A stretch of 64,000 bases of DNA from positions 1,302,001 to 1,366,000 of the forward strand of contig NZ_CP025118.1 in the NCBI RefSeq assembly GCF_002831665.1. Reading direction: 5' to 3'. Position 1 is the first letter of the stretch. The number at the start of each line of letters is the position of its first letter. The notes under the pieces are model-generated. The model was not told where the DNA came from. It made no database searches and saw only the letters and a program-made list of their open reading frames with translations. Source of the stretch: Lacinutrix sp. Bg11-31. Its GTDB lineage: Bacteria; Bacteroidota; Bacteroidia; Flavobacteriales; Flavobacteriaceae. Shown here piece by piece: positions 42,698-51,280 of the stretch. A program made the position numbers and the translations under genes.

Positions 42698-43363
42698 TTA
42701 TATTAAACCTAAGTCCTTCATTATAGAAACTAAATGCGTTGCATTATCTGCTTTAAAATGAATGCGTAATTTGGTTAAGTGTTTCTCTATAGAGCTTACA
42801 CTACTTGGTGTAATATTATTGGCTACTAAATAGGCACTTATGCCTTTTTGGTCTTTACCATGAGAGAGTTGTTTTGCCAATGTAATATCGTAATCGTCTA
42901 TATCTAGATTAGATTTTTTACTTAGTGCTTGTGCTACTTGAGGCGACACAAACAATTGGTTTAGGTATACTGCAGTTATGGCTTTTTCTATTTCTATTAA
43001 ACCACGTCTGCCTTTACATACATAGGCATTAACTTGGTCTGTTTTAATTAAAGTGCGTACGCGTTGCAACCTATCTTCTACAGAGTAAACAATAACTTTA
43101 AGTTCTGGATAATTGTTATTAATAAATTTTGCTAATGCATCTCCAGAGGTTAGTTTTTGCGCTCTATGGTCTATTACAAAGGAGAGATCTGTTATTACCA
43201 AATCGAAAGGTACATTGTCTAAAACTGCACGTTTAATTTTTAGTACTGCATCATCACAATACTGCACTTGCTCTATATTATTAATACCTAAAGCATTTAA
43301 TACTGTGGTTACACCTTGATTAATACTTCCTAGATCGTCTGCAATTAAAACTTTTTTAAACAT
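42698..43363 (-). CDS. NarL/FixJ-type response regulator
   Basis: 221 residues. Receiver domain: acidic pocket D9/D10 (IADD), phosphoacceptor D59 (LVITDLSF), with VIVYSVEDR and the VCKGRRG segment carrying the conserved Lys. The C-terminal ~70 residues form a LuxR-like HTH, somewhat divergent (LAKQLSHGKDQKGISAYLVA, then SSVSSIEKHLTKLRIHF). The kinase gene ends 3 bp upstream, so they are a co-transcribed pair. The three identical promoter layouts around this locus are the best candidates for its binding sites. Confidence 0.9.
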   Translation of the reverse strand: MFKKVLIADDLGSINQGVTTVLNALGINNIEQVQYCDDAVLKIKRAVLDNVPFDLVITDLSFVIDHRAQKLTSGDALAKFINNNYPELKVIVYSVEDRLQRVRTLIKTDQVNAYVCKGRRGLIEIEKAITAVYLNQLFVSPQVAQALSKKSNLDIDDYDITLAKQLSHGKDQKGISAYLVANNITPSSVSSIEKHLTKLRIHFKADNATHLVSIMKDLGLI

Positions 43364-43366
43364 ACC

Positions 43367-45250
43367 TTAAATTCTTATCGTGGCTTTAAAGCCTTTATTA
43401 TTTTCAGATTCAAAAGTAAATGTTCCATTTATAGATTTAATGCGGCTTTCCACATTGGCAAGTCCATTTCCTTTTTTTATTGGTAAACCTTTGCCATTAT
43501 CTTTATAATCTATAGAGATTTTTCGACCTTGTTTACGAAACTTTAGTACTACTATTGTGGCTTCGCTATGTTTTTTCATATTTACCATTAATTCTTGAAG
43601 TACTCTGTAAATTATTTTTTTCTTAGTGTTAGAAATAGCATCCCAAGTAATTTTAGAGAGGTCTTTTGTAATAATACTTACAGTTTCGCTTTTGTAATTT
43701 AGTAATAAGTCTGAAAGAATAGTATCGAAAGTATCGTTAAGTACAATAGCACTATTTTGGTTAGAAATGTCTCGTGTTCTATTGTAAATGCTTTCCATAT
43801 CGTCGAGTACTTCTTCATTTAAATCATTACCACTTTGTAGCTTTGTCATAACATGATAAATATCGTTAGCGACTTCATCGTGTACTGTTTTAGAAATACG
43901 TGTTTCGGTATTGTAAATTTCTTGACGTTTTTGTTTTCTGTGTTTGGCTTTTAAGATGAAGTATAAAAAAACGGAAACAGATAGTATTATAATTGAAAGC
44001 AAGAGGTATATTAACTTAAAACTCTTTTGGTTTTTACTTTCTAATGCTGCTTCTTTTAATGCTCTTTCATTTTTATAATAGTTATATTTTGTTGATGCAA
44101 ATTTATTACTGTTTAATTGTTTAAGCTTAAACACTGTACTTACCAAACTTTTATATTCTTTAACTTTACTATTGTCTCCCAAATCTATTAAAATACCCAA
44201 GGCCTCAACTTGATCGCTTTCCGAGTTTAATTGTAAAGACAGATTGTAGGCTTTGTTAGTATAAGACAAAGCTTCTTTAGTATCTTTTCTATCGCTATAA
44301 TATTCTGATAAATGCATATAACTTGAATACATACCCAGTTTATAATCTTCTTGCACTCTAAGTGCTAAAGCGTCTTTAATATTAAGTAATGCATCTGGTA
44401 AATTTAATTTAGATTTTACTAATCCTAGGTTACTTAAATATCTCGATTTTTGTTTCTCGTCTTTTGTATTTAAACTGCTTTGATATGCATAATCGAATTC
44501 TTTTAATGCAAGTTCGTATTTCTCTTGTGCTTTATAAATATTTCCTTTGTTGTTTCTCGCAATACTTTTATGCTCAAGATTAGTAGTAATCTCTATTACT
44601 TTATTATAACTTTCGAGTCCTTTCTCGTAATTATCTAACTCTCCATAAATAAGACCTAAATGATTATATAGGCCAATTTCTGCTTCAATAATTTTAGCAT
44701 TCTTATTCTTAATATTGTCTATTAAACTTAAAGCTTCAACTGCAGAACTTTGACTTTCGTAAGGCACATCAAATTTTTTCTCAATACTAGCAATCCATCT
44801 TAAATTTGTAATTACACTTAACGTATCGCCTTTAACCAAGCTAAAATTCTTATGAGCTTTGTAATATTTAAAGGCTAACAATAAACTGTCATTAAGCCTG
44901 TGATAGTCTCCTAATTTTCTATTAGCTTTTAATATATATTTAGAATTACTTAACTTAATACTCTTTGCTAAAAGTAAATTTGCATTTACTATTGCACTAT
45001 CATAGTGCTTTAAATTACCTAAAAGATAACTTTTTCGGTTATAGCCTTTTAATTCATAGTCGTAATTGTTTTTAGATTTCGCTAAACGTATAACTTTACC
45101 AACATACCCTAATTTTTCTTCAATTGTATGCTTACTATCCTTACTTAAAGCATAATAATATGGTAAACTGTCTTGCTTTTGTTGGCAATACACTAGTGTA
45201 AGATTTAATAGCGCTAACAAAAAAAAGAGGAATGTCTTTTTTAATTTCAT
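43367..45250 (-). CDS. TPR-containing sensor histidine kinase
   Basis: 627 residues. Signal peptide (1-22), then ~370 residues of periplasmic TPR-like helices (for example YNHLGLIYGELDNYEKGLES, IARNNKGNIYKAQEKYELAL), one membrane helix at ~405-428, and a cytoplasmic HisKA_3-type kinase. The phosphoacceptor is in SKTVHDEVANDIYHVM and the ATP site in LQELMVNMKKHSEA and DNGKGLPIKKGNGLANVESR. This TPR-kinase design with a NarL-type partner is typical of flavobacteria. It follows a 53-residue lipoprotein gene and overlaps nothing. Confidence 0.92.
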   Translation of the reverse strand: MKLKKTFLFFLLALLNLTLVYCQQKQDSLPYYYALSKDSKHTIEEKLGYVGKVIRLAKSKNNYDYELKGYNRKSYLLGNLKHYDSAIVNANLLLAKSIKLSNSKYILKANRKLGDYHRLNDSLLLAFKYYKAHKNFSLVKGDTLSVITNLRWIASIEKKFDVPYESQSSAVEALSLIDNIKNKNAKIIEAEIGLYNHLGLIYGELDNYEKGLESYNKVIEITTNLEHKSIARNNKGNIYKAQEKYELALKEFDYAYQSSLNTKDEKQKSRYLSNLGLVKSKLNLPDALLNIKDALALRVQEDYKLGMYSSYMHLSEYYSDRKDTKEALSYTNKAYNLSLQLNSESDQVEALGILIDLGDNSKVKEYKSLVSTVFKLKQLNSNKFASTKYNYYKNERALKEAALESKNQKSFKLIYLLLSIIILSVSVFLYFILKAKHRKQKRQEIYNTETRISKTVHDEVANDIYHVMTKLQSGNDLNEEVLDDMESIYNRTRDISNQNSAIVLNDTFDTILSDLLLNYKSETVSIITKDLSKITWDAISNTKKKIIYRVLQELMVNMKKHSEATIVVLKFRKQGRKISIDYKDNGKGLPIKKGNGLANVESRIKSINGTFTFESENNKGFKATIRI

Positions 45251-45291
45251 TCCTCTAATTTATAAACTATTTTTAGATATACTTCTAAAAA

Positions 45292-45453
45292 TTAATCATC
45301 ATCGTCTTGTGCTTCTTCAGGTAAAATTTCTCCATCATCATCTCCTATTGTTCCTTGCTCTGTTAAAGTGCTATCTATTAAACTTGTTGGTGTACAAGAT
45401 GTAAAATTTGCGCTCATAAAAAGAGCCGTAAATAAAAATAAAATAATTCTCAT
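45292..45453 (-). CDS. Small acidic lipoprotein
   Basis: 53 residues: MRIILFLFTALFMSANFTSC is a lipoprotein-type signal with the Cys at 20, then a short acidic tail (TEQGTIGDDD, then GEILPEEAQDDDD). I have seen such tiny lipoproteins with DGEILPE-type tails in other flavobacteria, but no function is known. It lies 41 bp before the kinase gene on the same strand and is probably the first gene of the kinase-regulator transcript. It may be a ligand or inhibitor of the periplasmic TPR sensor; that is inference only. Confidence 0.65.
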   Translation of the reverse strand: MRIILFLFTALFMSANFTSCTPTSLIDSTLTEQGTIGDDDGEILPEEAQDDDD

Positions 45454-45629
45454 AAGTTTCTGTTTTTAAAATTTGAACAAAGAATTGCCTGTCCGAGATT
45501 TTCTCAGATTACTTGTGTTTACACAGCAACACATAAAAAAAGTGCCTTATTCCTTTGCTTTTTTTTCGAAAAGAAAAATCCTTATGCAGTAGTATTTAGC
45601 TACTTTCCAATTGGGCTATTTTTTACCAC

Positions 45630-45675
45630 AATGAGGATTTCCGTAAGAATCTATTTCATACAATAATTATGTTAG
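45630..45675 (+). promoter_or_regulatory. Candidate regulated promoter P3: 16-bp motif, 22-bp gap, -7 box
   Basis: AATGAGGATTTCCGTA (45630-45645), exactly 22 bp, then TATGTTAG (45668-45675). It differs from P1 by one base in the motif and one in the box. It faces the hypothetical gene at 45796, whose ATG is 120 bp downstream. The rest of the 45454-45795 gap contains a small inverted repeat (GAGATTTTCTC, near 45493) and AT-rich sequence. Confidence 0.6.
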
Positions 45676-45795
45676 CAATGCATAATTAAAATGGACTCCT
45701 TAAACAAAGGTAGATTGAGAGAAAAGCCTTTTTAGAATGGAAAACCGAACATTCCGAAAAAGCCATAAGATTCCTTGAAAAACCGAAAAAGACCG

Positions 45796-46710
45796 ATGAT
45801 GAAAACGAATAAAACCTATGAAATTGATGTAAAAAAGAAATACATTAATGATGAAAAACAAAACGTACTAAGAGCTAACCTTTACAAATTAACACGTGCT
45901 AACATTAGAAATGTTTGCTTAAATCTTGTAGATGAAAAACTATCTATAGAAGATGAAAAATCTATGCGCTACTTTTTTGGATTAAAAGAAAGCGACGATT
46001 TAAGACATGAAATAAAAAACTATGATATTGATGGCTTTAGACCTATTTGCAAATTTTTAAAAGGAGAAACAGAATCTATAAAACAGTATTATGCTATAGA
46101 GTTAATTGCTATACTTATTAACTTTAAACCTAGACCTTACAGAAACTATAGAATTAATGCCTTTGAAAAAAATGCAGAAAATGAAAATGGTTTTATTAAT
46201 ACTGATTTAAATAGCATTCCATTAAAAAAATTTAACTTAGAAGAAAACACTCTTAATGAAAATGAAGCAAAGAATAAGAACGATAAAATAGATAAAAACT
46301 TAGTATCGCAAAAAGACAGCAACTTTACTATAAAAAACAAAGTGTATTTAATTACCATTTTATTAATATTATCGACGCTGTTTTTAGTACATATAAACAG
46401 AACACGATGGATGATCTGGCAGGAAAATCAATATATAGAAGTCGGTTTTAATGTAGAAAAGTATAATCTAAATCAATTAAAAGTCTATAAAAAAGAACGC
46501 ATTCTAAGTTTTAAACAAATTGAAAGTCCAAATTGTAAAACAGCATATTTTAAAGAAAATGGTAGCGAAAATGTATGGTATGGAAAAAACACTAAAAGAA
46601 CGTTAGAGTATTTTACAGCTTTAGGTTTACATCCTGAAACTGGAAAAACATTAAAAAAAATTACAAAATATATTATAACCACTCATATTTGCGAAGATTA
46701 TAAGTATTAG
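45796..46710 (+). CDS. Single-span membrane protein, function unknown
   Basis: 304 residues from ATG 45796 (45799 is also possible; a TTG at 45775 would add seven). Cytosolic N-terminal part of ~175 residues: RANLYKLTRANIRNVCLNLV, then FFGLKESDDLRHEIKNYDID and FKPRPYRNYR. It looks like a small helical module, perhaps HTH- or death-domain-like. One membrane helix follows (~190-206, LITILLILSTLFLVHI), then a ~95-residue extracytoplasmic C-terminus with two Cys. I recall related proteins in flavobacteria but no function. The P3 promoter layout ties it to the neighbouring two-component system. Confidence 0.65.
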   Translation: MMKTNKTYEIDVKKKYINDEKQNVLRANLYKLTRANIRNVCLNLVDEKLSIEDEKSMRYFFGLKESDDLRHEIKNYDIDGFRPICKFLKGETESIKQYYAIELIAILINFKPRPYRNYRINAFEKNAENENGFINTDLNSIPLKKFNLEENTLNENEAKNKNDKIDKNLVSQKDSNFTIKNKVYLITILLILSTLFLVHINRTRWMIWQENQYIEVGFNVEKYNLNQLKVYKKERILSFKQIESPNCKTAYFKENGSENVWYGKNTKRTLEYFTALGLHPETGKTLKKITKYIITTHICEDYKY

Positions 46711-46851
46711 TTATTACTAGTTTTAATAGAAAAACATATCCTTTTTTTGAGAATTTAGCATTTTTTAACCGATGCTATCTATTAAATTAACTTCTATAAA
46801 TAAACAGGACATAAAATTGCTGTTTTTACTTTTTAAACAAAAATAACTCAC

Positions 46852-47466
46852 ATGAAAATAATAGGTGTTGGTAAAAACTACGTTAATGATAAAGCCTAAG
46901 TTAGTACTATAAAAACTGGTGCTCAGTTAATTTTTTTAAAAGCTGAAAGCGCTCTAGTTACTAATAATGCAGATATTTCTTTTCCATCAATTACTAACGA
47001 ATTAGCTTACGAGGTTGAACTCGTTGCTAAAATTGGAACGCAAGGTAAAGACGTCGCTTTAGAAGATGCTAATAGTTATATTTCTAAAATTACTGTTGGT
47101 ATCGATTTTACAGCTAAAGATGTATTAGCAGCAAGTAGAGCAAATAAAGGACCTTGGGCTTTGGCTAAAGGTTTTGATGGTGCTTCTCCTGCTTCTAACT
47201 TTAAACCTGCTAGTGGTTTTACAGATTTAAATGCTATTAATTTTGATTTGAAAATTAACAACGAACAAAAACAAGTAGAACATACAGATTTCATGATTTA
47301 CTCTTTTGCCAAAATCATTACTTACGTTTCTAAGTTTATGACTTTAGAGCCTGGAGACCTTATTTTTACTGGTGCTCCTGCTAAAGGTGTTGGTCTAACC
47401 GAAAAAGGAAATCATCACCAAGCGTCTATAGAAGGTGAACTTTTATTAGATTTTAAATTAGTATAA
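46852..47466 (+). pseudogene. Broken fumarylacetoacetate-hydrolase (FAH) family gene
   Basis: From ATG 46852: MKIIGVGKNYVNDKA, a TAA at 46897-46899, then an uninterrupted frame to 47466 with FAH-family features: FPSITNELAYEVELVAKIG, VGIDFTAKDV, GPWALAKGFDG and the C-terminal FMTLEPGDLIFTGAPAKGVG. Besides the stop, the usual Pro in the ...FLKPxSAL segment is Ala and the region after VGL is degenerate. An intact gene would give 204 residues. A GTG or ATG inside could start a shorter product, but it would lack the N-terminal lid and the first metal ligand region. I regard it as inactive. Confidence 0.8.
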
Positions 47467-47528
47467 GCACCAATGTTTTTTATTGATTACATTTACAATG
47501 TGACGCGATGAAAAACTCAAGCCACCAC

Positions 47529-47586
47529 AAACTGTTAATGAAGGTTAAGATTTTAAATCTAAACTTGATTTAACAGTTTTTTTTTA
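47529..47586 (+). terminator. Terminator hairpin with a long loop
   Basis: AAACTGTTAA pairs with TTTAACAGTTT across ~30 nt that can form an inner stem (AGATTTTAAATCT), followed by nine T. It lies after the FAH pseudogene. Confidence 0.7.
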
Positions 47587-47694
47587 ATTTAAAACCCAGC
47601 ATTTACAACACATATCTCCTTTTGTAATGAATCCCTAAATATTACGACCAAGTATAAAAGCATATACTAATTTAACAAAGAAAGGAACTACAGT

Positions 47695-48156
47695 ATGCTT
47701 ACTTGGAAAAATGTAATTAATTTTACTATAAAGGACAATCCAAAGCCTGACAGATCTGTCGAAAAAACGGAAAGCCAATGGAGAACACTACTTACTCCAG
47801 AACAATTTAGAATTACCAGACAAAAAGGAACAGAAGTTGCACATAGTGGAGCACTCTGTAGTATTTATGAAGAAGGACAATATAATTGTGTGTGTTGCAA
47901 CACTGCATTATTCGATTCTACCATAAAATTTAGCTCTGGAACTGGTTGGCCAAGTTTTACACAACCTATTAAAAGTAATGCCATTAAGTATTTAAAAAAT
48001 ACTGCATTTGGTATGGTTCGCGTAGAAGTTATGTGTAATAATTGCGAGGCACATTTAGGACATGTTTTTCCTGATGGTCCAGAACCTAGTGGTTTACGCT
48101 ATTGTATTAATTCTGAATCTATGCAATTAGAGAAAGGGACAAAAAATGAAAGCTAA
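47695..48156 (+). CDS. msrB: Peptide-methionine (R)-S-oxide reductase MsrB
   Basis: 153 residues. The catalytic Cys is C137 in GLRYCINSESM; zinc ligands are C65/C68 (YNCVCCNTALF) and C114/C117 (MCNNCEAHLGHVF). GTGWPSF at 82-88 is the family signature. It reduces methionine-R-sulfoxide in proteins. The 3' end overlaps msrA by 11 bp, so the two are translationally coupled. No signal peptide is seen; the enzyme is cytosolic. It opens the redox island that runs to 52.7 kb. Confidence 0.95.
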   Translation: MLTWKNVINFTIKDNPKPDRSVEKTESQWRTLLTPEQFRITRQKGTEVAHSGALCSIYEEGQYNCVCCNTALFDSTIKFSSGTGWPSFTQPIKSNAIKYLKNTAFGMVRVEVMCNNCEAHLGHVFPDGPEPSGLRYCINSESMQLEKGTKNES

Positions 48157-48685
48157 CAACTTACAATTGGCCACTTTTGGTGGTGGTTGTTTTTGGTGTA
48201 CAGAAGCTGTATTTCAAGAAGTAAAAGGCGTTGAGAAAGTAGTCTCTGGTTATTCTAGTGGTAATAAAACTAGACAACCAACCTATCTCGAAATATGTTC
48301 TGGATTAAGTGGTTTTGCAGAAGTAATACAAATTACTTTTAATGCAAATGTGATTTCTTATGAAGACATTCTCGTAATATTTATGACCACACACGATCCT
48401 ACAACCTTAAATCAACAAGGTGCAGATAGAGGTACACAATACCGATCGGTTATTTATTATCATAACGAGAAACAAAAAGAAATTGCAAATAGTGTAACTA
48501 AGGAGATTACTAGCTATTACGAAAATCCAGTAGTAACAGAAATTAGTGCTTTAGCTATTTTTTATGAAGCTGAAAAAGAACATCAAAATTTCTACAGAAG
48601 TAACCAAGAACGAGTTTATTGTGGTTTTGTAATCATTCCAAAATTAGCAAAGCTTAGAAAACTTCATGCTGATAAGCTTAAATAA
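48146..48685 (+). CDS. msrA: Peptide-methionine (S)-S-oxide reductase MsrA
   Basis: 179 residues. The catalytic motif is FGGGCFWCTE with C15 as the nucleophile; SGYSSGNKTRQPTYLEICSG, THDPTTLNQQGADRGTQYRS and FYEAEKEHQNFY carry the substrate-binding residues (Tyr, Glu, Asp, His, Tyr). It reduces methionine-S-sulfoxide and complements MsrB. The start ATG lies inside the end of msrB. After it come one family C and one family A repeat before the redoxin gene. Confidence 0.95.
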   Translation: MKANNLQLATFGGGCFWCTEAVFQEVKGVEKVVSGYSSGNKTRQPTYLEICSGLSGFAEVIQITFNANVISYEDILVIFMTTHDPTTLNQQGADRGTQYRSVIYYHNEKQKEIANSVTKEITSYYENPVVTEISALAIFYEAEKEHQNFYRSNQERVYCGFVIIPKLAKLRKLHADKLK

Positions 48686-48693
48686 TCAAATTA

Positions 48694-48833
48694 CGTCAGT
48701 TCCAGTGATTTCGAGATATCGAAATTGTATCGAGAACCATTTAAAAAAATAAATCCGTCATTGCGAGGCACGAAGCAATCTGTTAATTGCTAACTCTATC
48801 ATCATGAAATTGCTTCGTGCCTTGTAATGACAT
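48694..48833. repeat. Adjacent family C and family A palindromic repeats
   Basis: 48694-48736: CGTCAGTTCCAGTGATTTCG and GAAATTGTATCGAGAAC (family C). 48757-48833: GTCATTGCGAGGCACGAAGC and its inverted partner GAAATTGCTTCGTGCCTTGT with AATGACA at the end (family A, almost perfect stem). Both sit in the spacer between msrA and the redoxin gene. Confidence 0.8.
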
Positions 48834-48845
48834 AAATTAAAAAAC

Positions 48846-49334
48846 ATGTCGAACACAACAAAACAAGAATCTATACAACGCGCACAAGAATTTAATGTAC
48901 AACATTGGATTGATGCCAACGGAAATAAAACAGAACAAATAAAACTATCCGATTTTAAAGGACAATTTAAAATACTATATTGTTTCCAGAGTTGGTGTCC
49001 AGGTTGCCATAGCAAAGGACTGCCAGATTTAAAGAAAATGGTAGATGCTATGCAGGATAAAAAAAATATTCAGTTTTTAGCAATACAAACAGTTTTTGAA
49101 GGTCATGAAAGCAATACCTATGAAAAAATGGTAGAAACTCAGAAAAAATACGATTTAAAAATACCATTTGGTCATGATGCTGGAAACGATGGGAAATCAC
49201 GTTCTAATATTATGACAAACTATAAAACTGGAGGAATACCATGGTTTATTATAGTTGATAAACATGATAATGTTGTATTTAGTGATTTTCATTTAAATCC
49301 AGATGCAGCTATTCAGTTTTTAAAAACACTATAA
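48846..49334 (+). CDS. Thioredoxin-fold redoxin/TlpA-like protein
   Basis: 162 residues. Thioredoxin fold with the active site CFQSWCPGCHSKGLPDL: C51-P-G-C54. A cis-Pro region follows at GGIPWFIIVDKHDNVVFSDF. There is no signal peptide or lipobox, so it is cytosolic rather than a periplasmic TlpA/ResA. The redoxin/AhpC-TSA relation suggests reduction of peroxide, thiol or Msr enzymes. Its gene lies 2 bp before the glutaredoxin-like gene, so they are co-transcribed and could share a redox relay. Confidence 0.85.
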   Translation: MSNTTKQESIQRAQEFNVQHWIDANGNKTEQIKLSDFKGQFKILYCFQSWCPGCHSKGLPDLKKMVDAMQDKKNIQFLAIQTVFEGHESNTYEKMVETQKKYDLKIPFGHDAGNDGKSRSNIMTNYKTGGIPWFIIVDKHDNVVFSDFHLNPDAAIQFLKTL

Positions 49335-49336
49335 AA

Positions 49337-49615
49337 ATGAATAACATTCCAGTAATAAAATTATATGGTGCTTCTGGTTGTCATAAAACAAATTATTATA
49401 AAATTTTGTTAGATAAAACTGAGTTGCCATATCAATTTTTAGATGTAGAAAAAAATGAAGATCATGCAGAAGAACTGCGTGGTCTTTATGACAATAGAAA
49501 ACTTAATTTTCCAACAATAACAATAGGGAAAAAGAAGTTAAGAAATCCATATAAAGAAGATTTAGAAAAATGGTTAAATAAACTCATACCAAGTAAATTA
49601 ACTATAATTGAATAA
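49337..49615 (+). CDS. Glutaredoxin-like protein with atypical SGCHKT site
   Basis: 92 residues. Glutaredoxin fold: VIKLYGASGCHKTNYYKILL with a single active-site C15 (CHKT in place of CPYC), PYQFLDVEKNEDHAEELR and the cis-Pro segment LNFPTITIG at 57-65. The missing second Cys makes it a monothiol form. The C-terminus LEKWLNKL is typical of small bacterial Grx. It lies directly upstream of selO (61-bp gap). In E. coli a glutaredoxin is an AMPylation substrate of SelO, so this protein is a natural candidate substrate; that is inference. Confidence 0.82.
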   Translation: MNNIPVIKLYGASGCHKTNYYKILLDKTELPYQFLDVEKNEDHAEELRGLYDNRKLNFPTITIGKKKLRNPYKEDLEKWLNKLIPSKLTIIE

Positions 49616-49676
49616 TGATATCCAATAAACTTAAATAATAAATTAAATTTGTTTGGTATAAAAAGAAAGTAAAATA

Positions 49677-51239
49677 ATGCAACTAAATATAAAAGATAGA
49701 TTTAATAAAGAATTACCAGCAGATCCTATTCTTGAAAACACAAGAAGACAGGTTGAAAAGGCTTGTTTCTCTTATGTTACGCCAAAGCAAACCGAAAAAC
49801 CAGAACTACTCCACGTCTCTCCGGAAATGCTTAAAAATTTAGGACTTACTGAAGCAGATGCAAAAAGTGAAGACTTTCTAAACGTGTTTACTGGTAATAG
49901 TGTTTTACCAAATACCAAGCCTTATGCTATGTGTTATGGTGGACACCAATTTGGAAATTGGGCTGGACAATTAGGAGATGGTCGTGCAATAAATTTAACC
50001 GAAATTGAACACAATACTAAACATTGGGCAATACAATTAAAAGGTGCAGGAGAAACACCTTATTCTCGTACTGCAGATGGTTTGGCCGTGTTACGTTCTT
50101 CTGTGCGCGAATATTTATGTAGCGAAGCTATGTATCACATAGGAGTGCCAACAACAAGAGCGTTATCTTTAGCTATATCTGGCGATCAAGTTTTAAGAGA
50201 CATGCTTTATAATGGCAATGCAGCTTACGAAAAAGGTGCTATTGTTTGCCGTGTTGCTCCTAGTTTTTTACGTTTTGGTAATTTCCAATTGTTAGCGGCT
50301 AGACAAGATAATGAGACTTTAAAAACACTTGTCGATTATACCATAAATAATCATTTTTCGCATTTAGGCGAACCAAATAAAGACACTTATTTACGGTTTT
50401 TTGAAGCTGTATCAAATAGTACTTTAGAAATGATTGTGCATTGGCAGCGTGTTGGTTTTGTACATGGTGTTATGAATACCGATAACTTATCTATTCTTGG
50501 TCAAACTATAGATTACGGACCTTATGGTTGGTTAGAAGGTTTCGATCTCGATTGGACACCAAACACTACAGATAGCCAATATAAGCGCTATCGTTTTGGA
50601 TCGCAATTAGACATTGGACATTGGAATTTATACCAATTAGCAAACGCTATATATCCTTTAATTGGTGAAGCCAAAGGCTTAGAAGCTATTTTAAATGGGT
50701 ACTTCGAAAAGGCATCTTCTCAATATATAAGCATGATGCGAAGTAAATTAGGTTTACATACTGAAGAACCCAAAGATGCTGAGCTTGTTTCGGCTTTAGA
50801 GACTGTTTTACAGTTAACTGAAACTGATATGACGCTATTTTTTAGAAATTTAAGTAATTTCTCTGCTCTAAAACCTTTAGAAGGATTAAACGTTATTAAA
50901 GGCGCTTTCTATGTTTTAGATGAAGTAACCAGTACTGTTGAACAGCAATGGAATACTTGGTTTGAAACTTATGCTAAGCGTCTACAAAATGAAACACTTT
51001 CTTTTGAAGATAGAAAGGTTGCAATGGACAAGGTCAATCCTAAATACGTGTTGAGAAACTATATGTCTCAACTCGCAATAGACGATGCGAATAAAGGTGA
51101 TTACAAGCTAATAGATGATTTATTTAATCTTCTTAAAAAGCCATACGATGAGCAACCAGAAAATGACAAATGGTTTGTAAAACGTCCAGATTGGGCTAGA
51201 CATAAAGTAGGTTGCTCAATGCTGTCTTGTAGTTCGTAA
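49677..51239 (+). CDS. selO: SelO-family protein adenylyltransferase (AMPylase)
   Basis: 520 residues, normal for bacterial SelO/YdiU. Pseudokinase features: CYGGHQFGNWAGQLGDGRA near 86-103, K122 (QLKGAGETPYSR), HGVMNTDNLS at 263-272 (catalytic loop with Asn and Asp), and DYGPYGWLEGFD at 279-290 (DFG-like metal loop). The C-terminus GCSMLSCSS places a Cys (C518) at the position that is selenocysteine in eukaryotes and that forms a regulatory disulfide in E. coli. SelO transfers AMP from ATP to Ser, Thr or Tyr of redox proteins. Its neighbours (Grx-like, redoxin, Msr) fit that role. Confidence 0.93.
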   Translation: MQLNIKDRFNKELPADPILENTRRQVEKACFSYVTPKQTEKPELLHVSPEMLKNLGLTEADAKSEDFLNVFTGNSVLPNTKPYAMCYGGHQFGNWAGQLGDGRAINLTEIEHNTKHWAIQLKGAGETPYSRTADGLAVLRSSVREYLCSEAMYHIGVPTTRALSLAISGDQVLRDMLYNGNAAYEKGAIVCRVAPSFLRFGNFQLLAARQDNETLKTLVDYTINNHFSHLGEPNKDTYLRFFEAVSNSTLEMIVHWQRVGFVHGVMNTDNLSILGQTIDYGPYGWLEGFDLDWTPNTTDSQYKRYRFGSQLDIGHWNLYQLANAIYPLIGEAKGLEAILNGYFEKASSQYISMMRSKLGLHTEEPKDAELVSALETVLQLTETDMTLFFRNLSNFSALKPLEGLNVIKGAFYVLDEVTSTVEQQWNTWFETYAKRLQNETLSFEDRKVAMDKVNPKYVLRNYMSQLAIDDANKGDYKLIDDLFNLLKKPYDEQPENDKWFVKRPDWARHKVGCSMLSCSS

Positions 51240-51280
51240 GTTTTAGATTATTAAATAAAATTGATCTCAAAAATTAAAAT

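Noticed and set aside
45488..45505. CCGAGATTTTCTCAG as another regulator site
   Set aside because: It is a small palindrome with only ~7 of 16 matches to the motif and no -7 box at the right distance.
47161..47466. A separate ~100-residue FAH-domain gene
   Set aside because: It is in frame with the upstream FAH N-terminal half back to ATG 46852 and has no own start context. It is the end of the broken gene.
48758..49015. Minus-strand open frame opposite the redoxin gene
   Set aside because: It overlaps the family A repeat and the redoxin coding region and has no recognisable domain.
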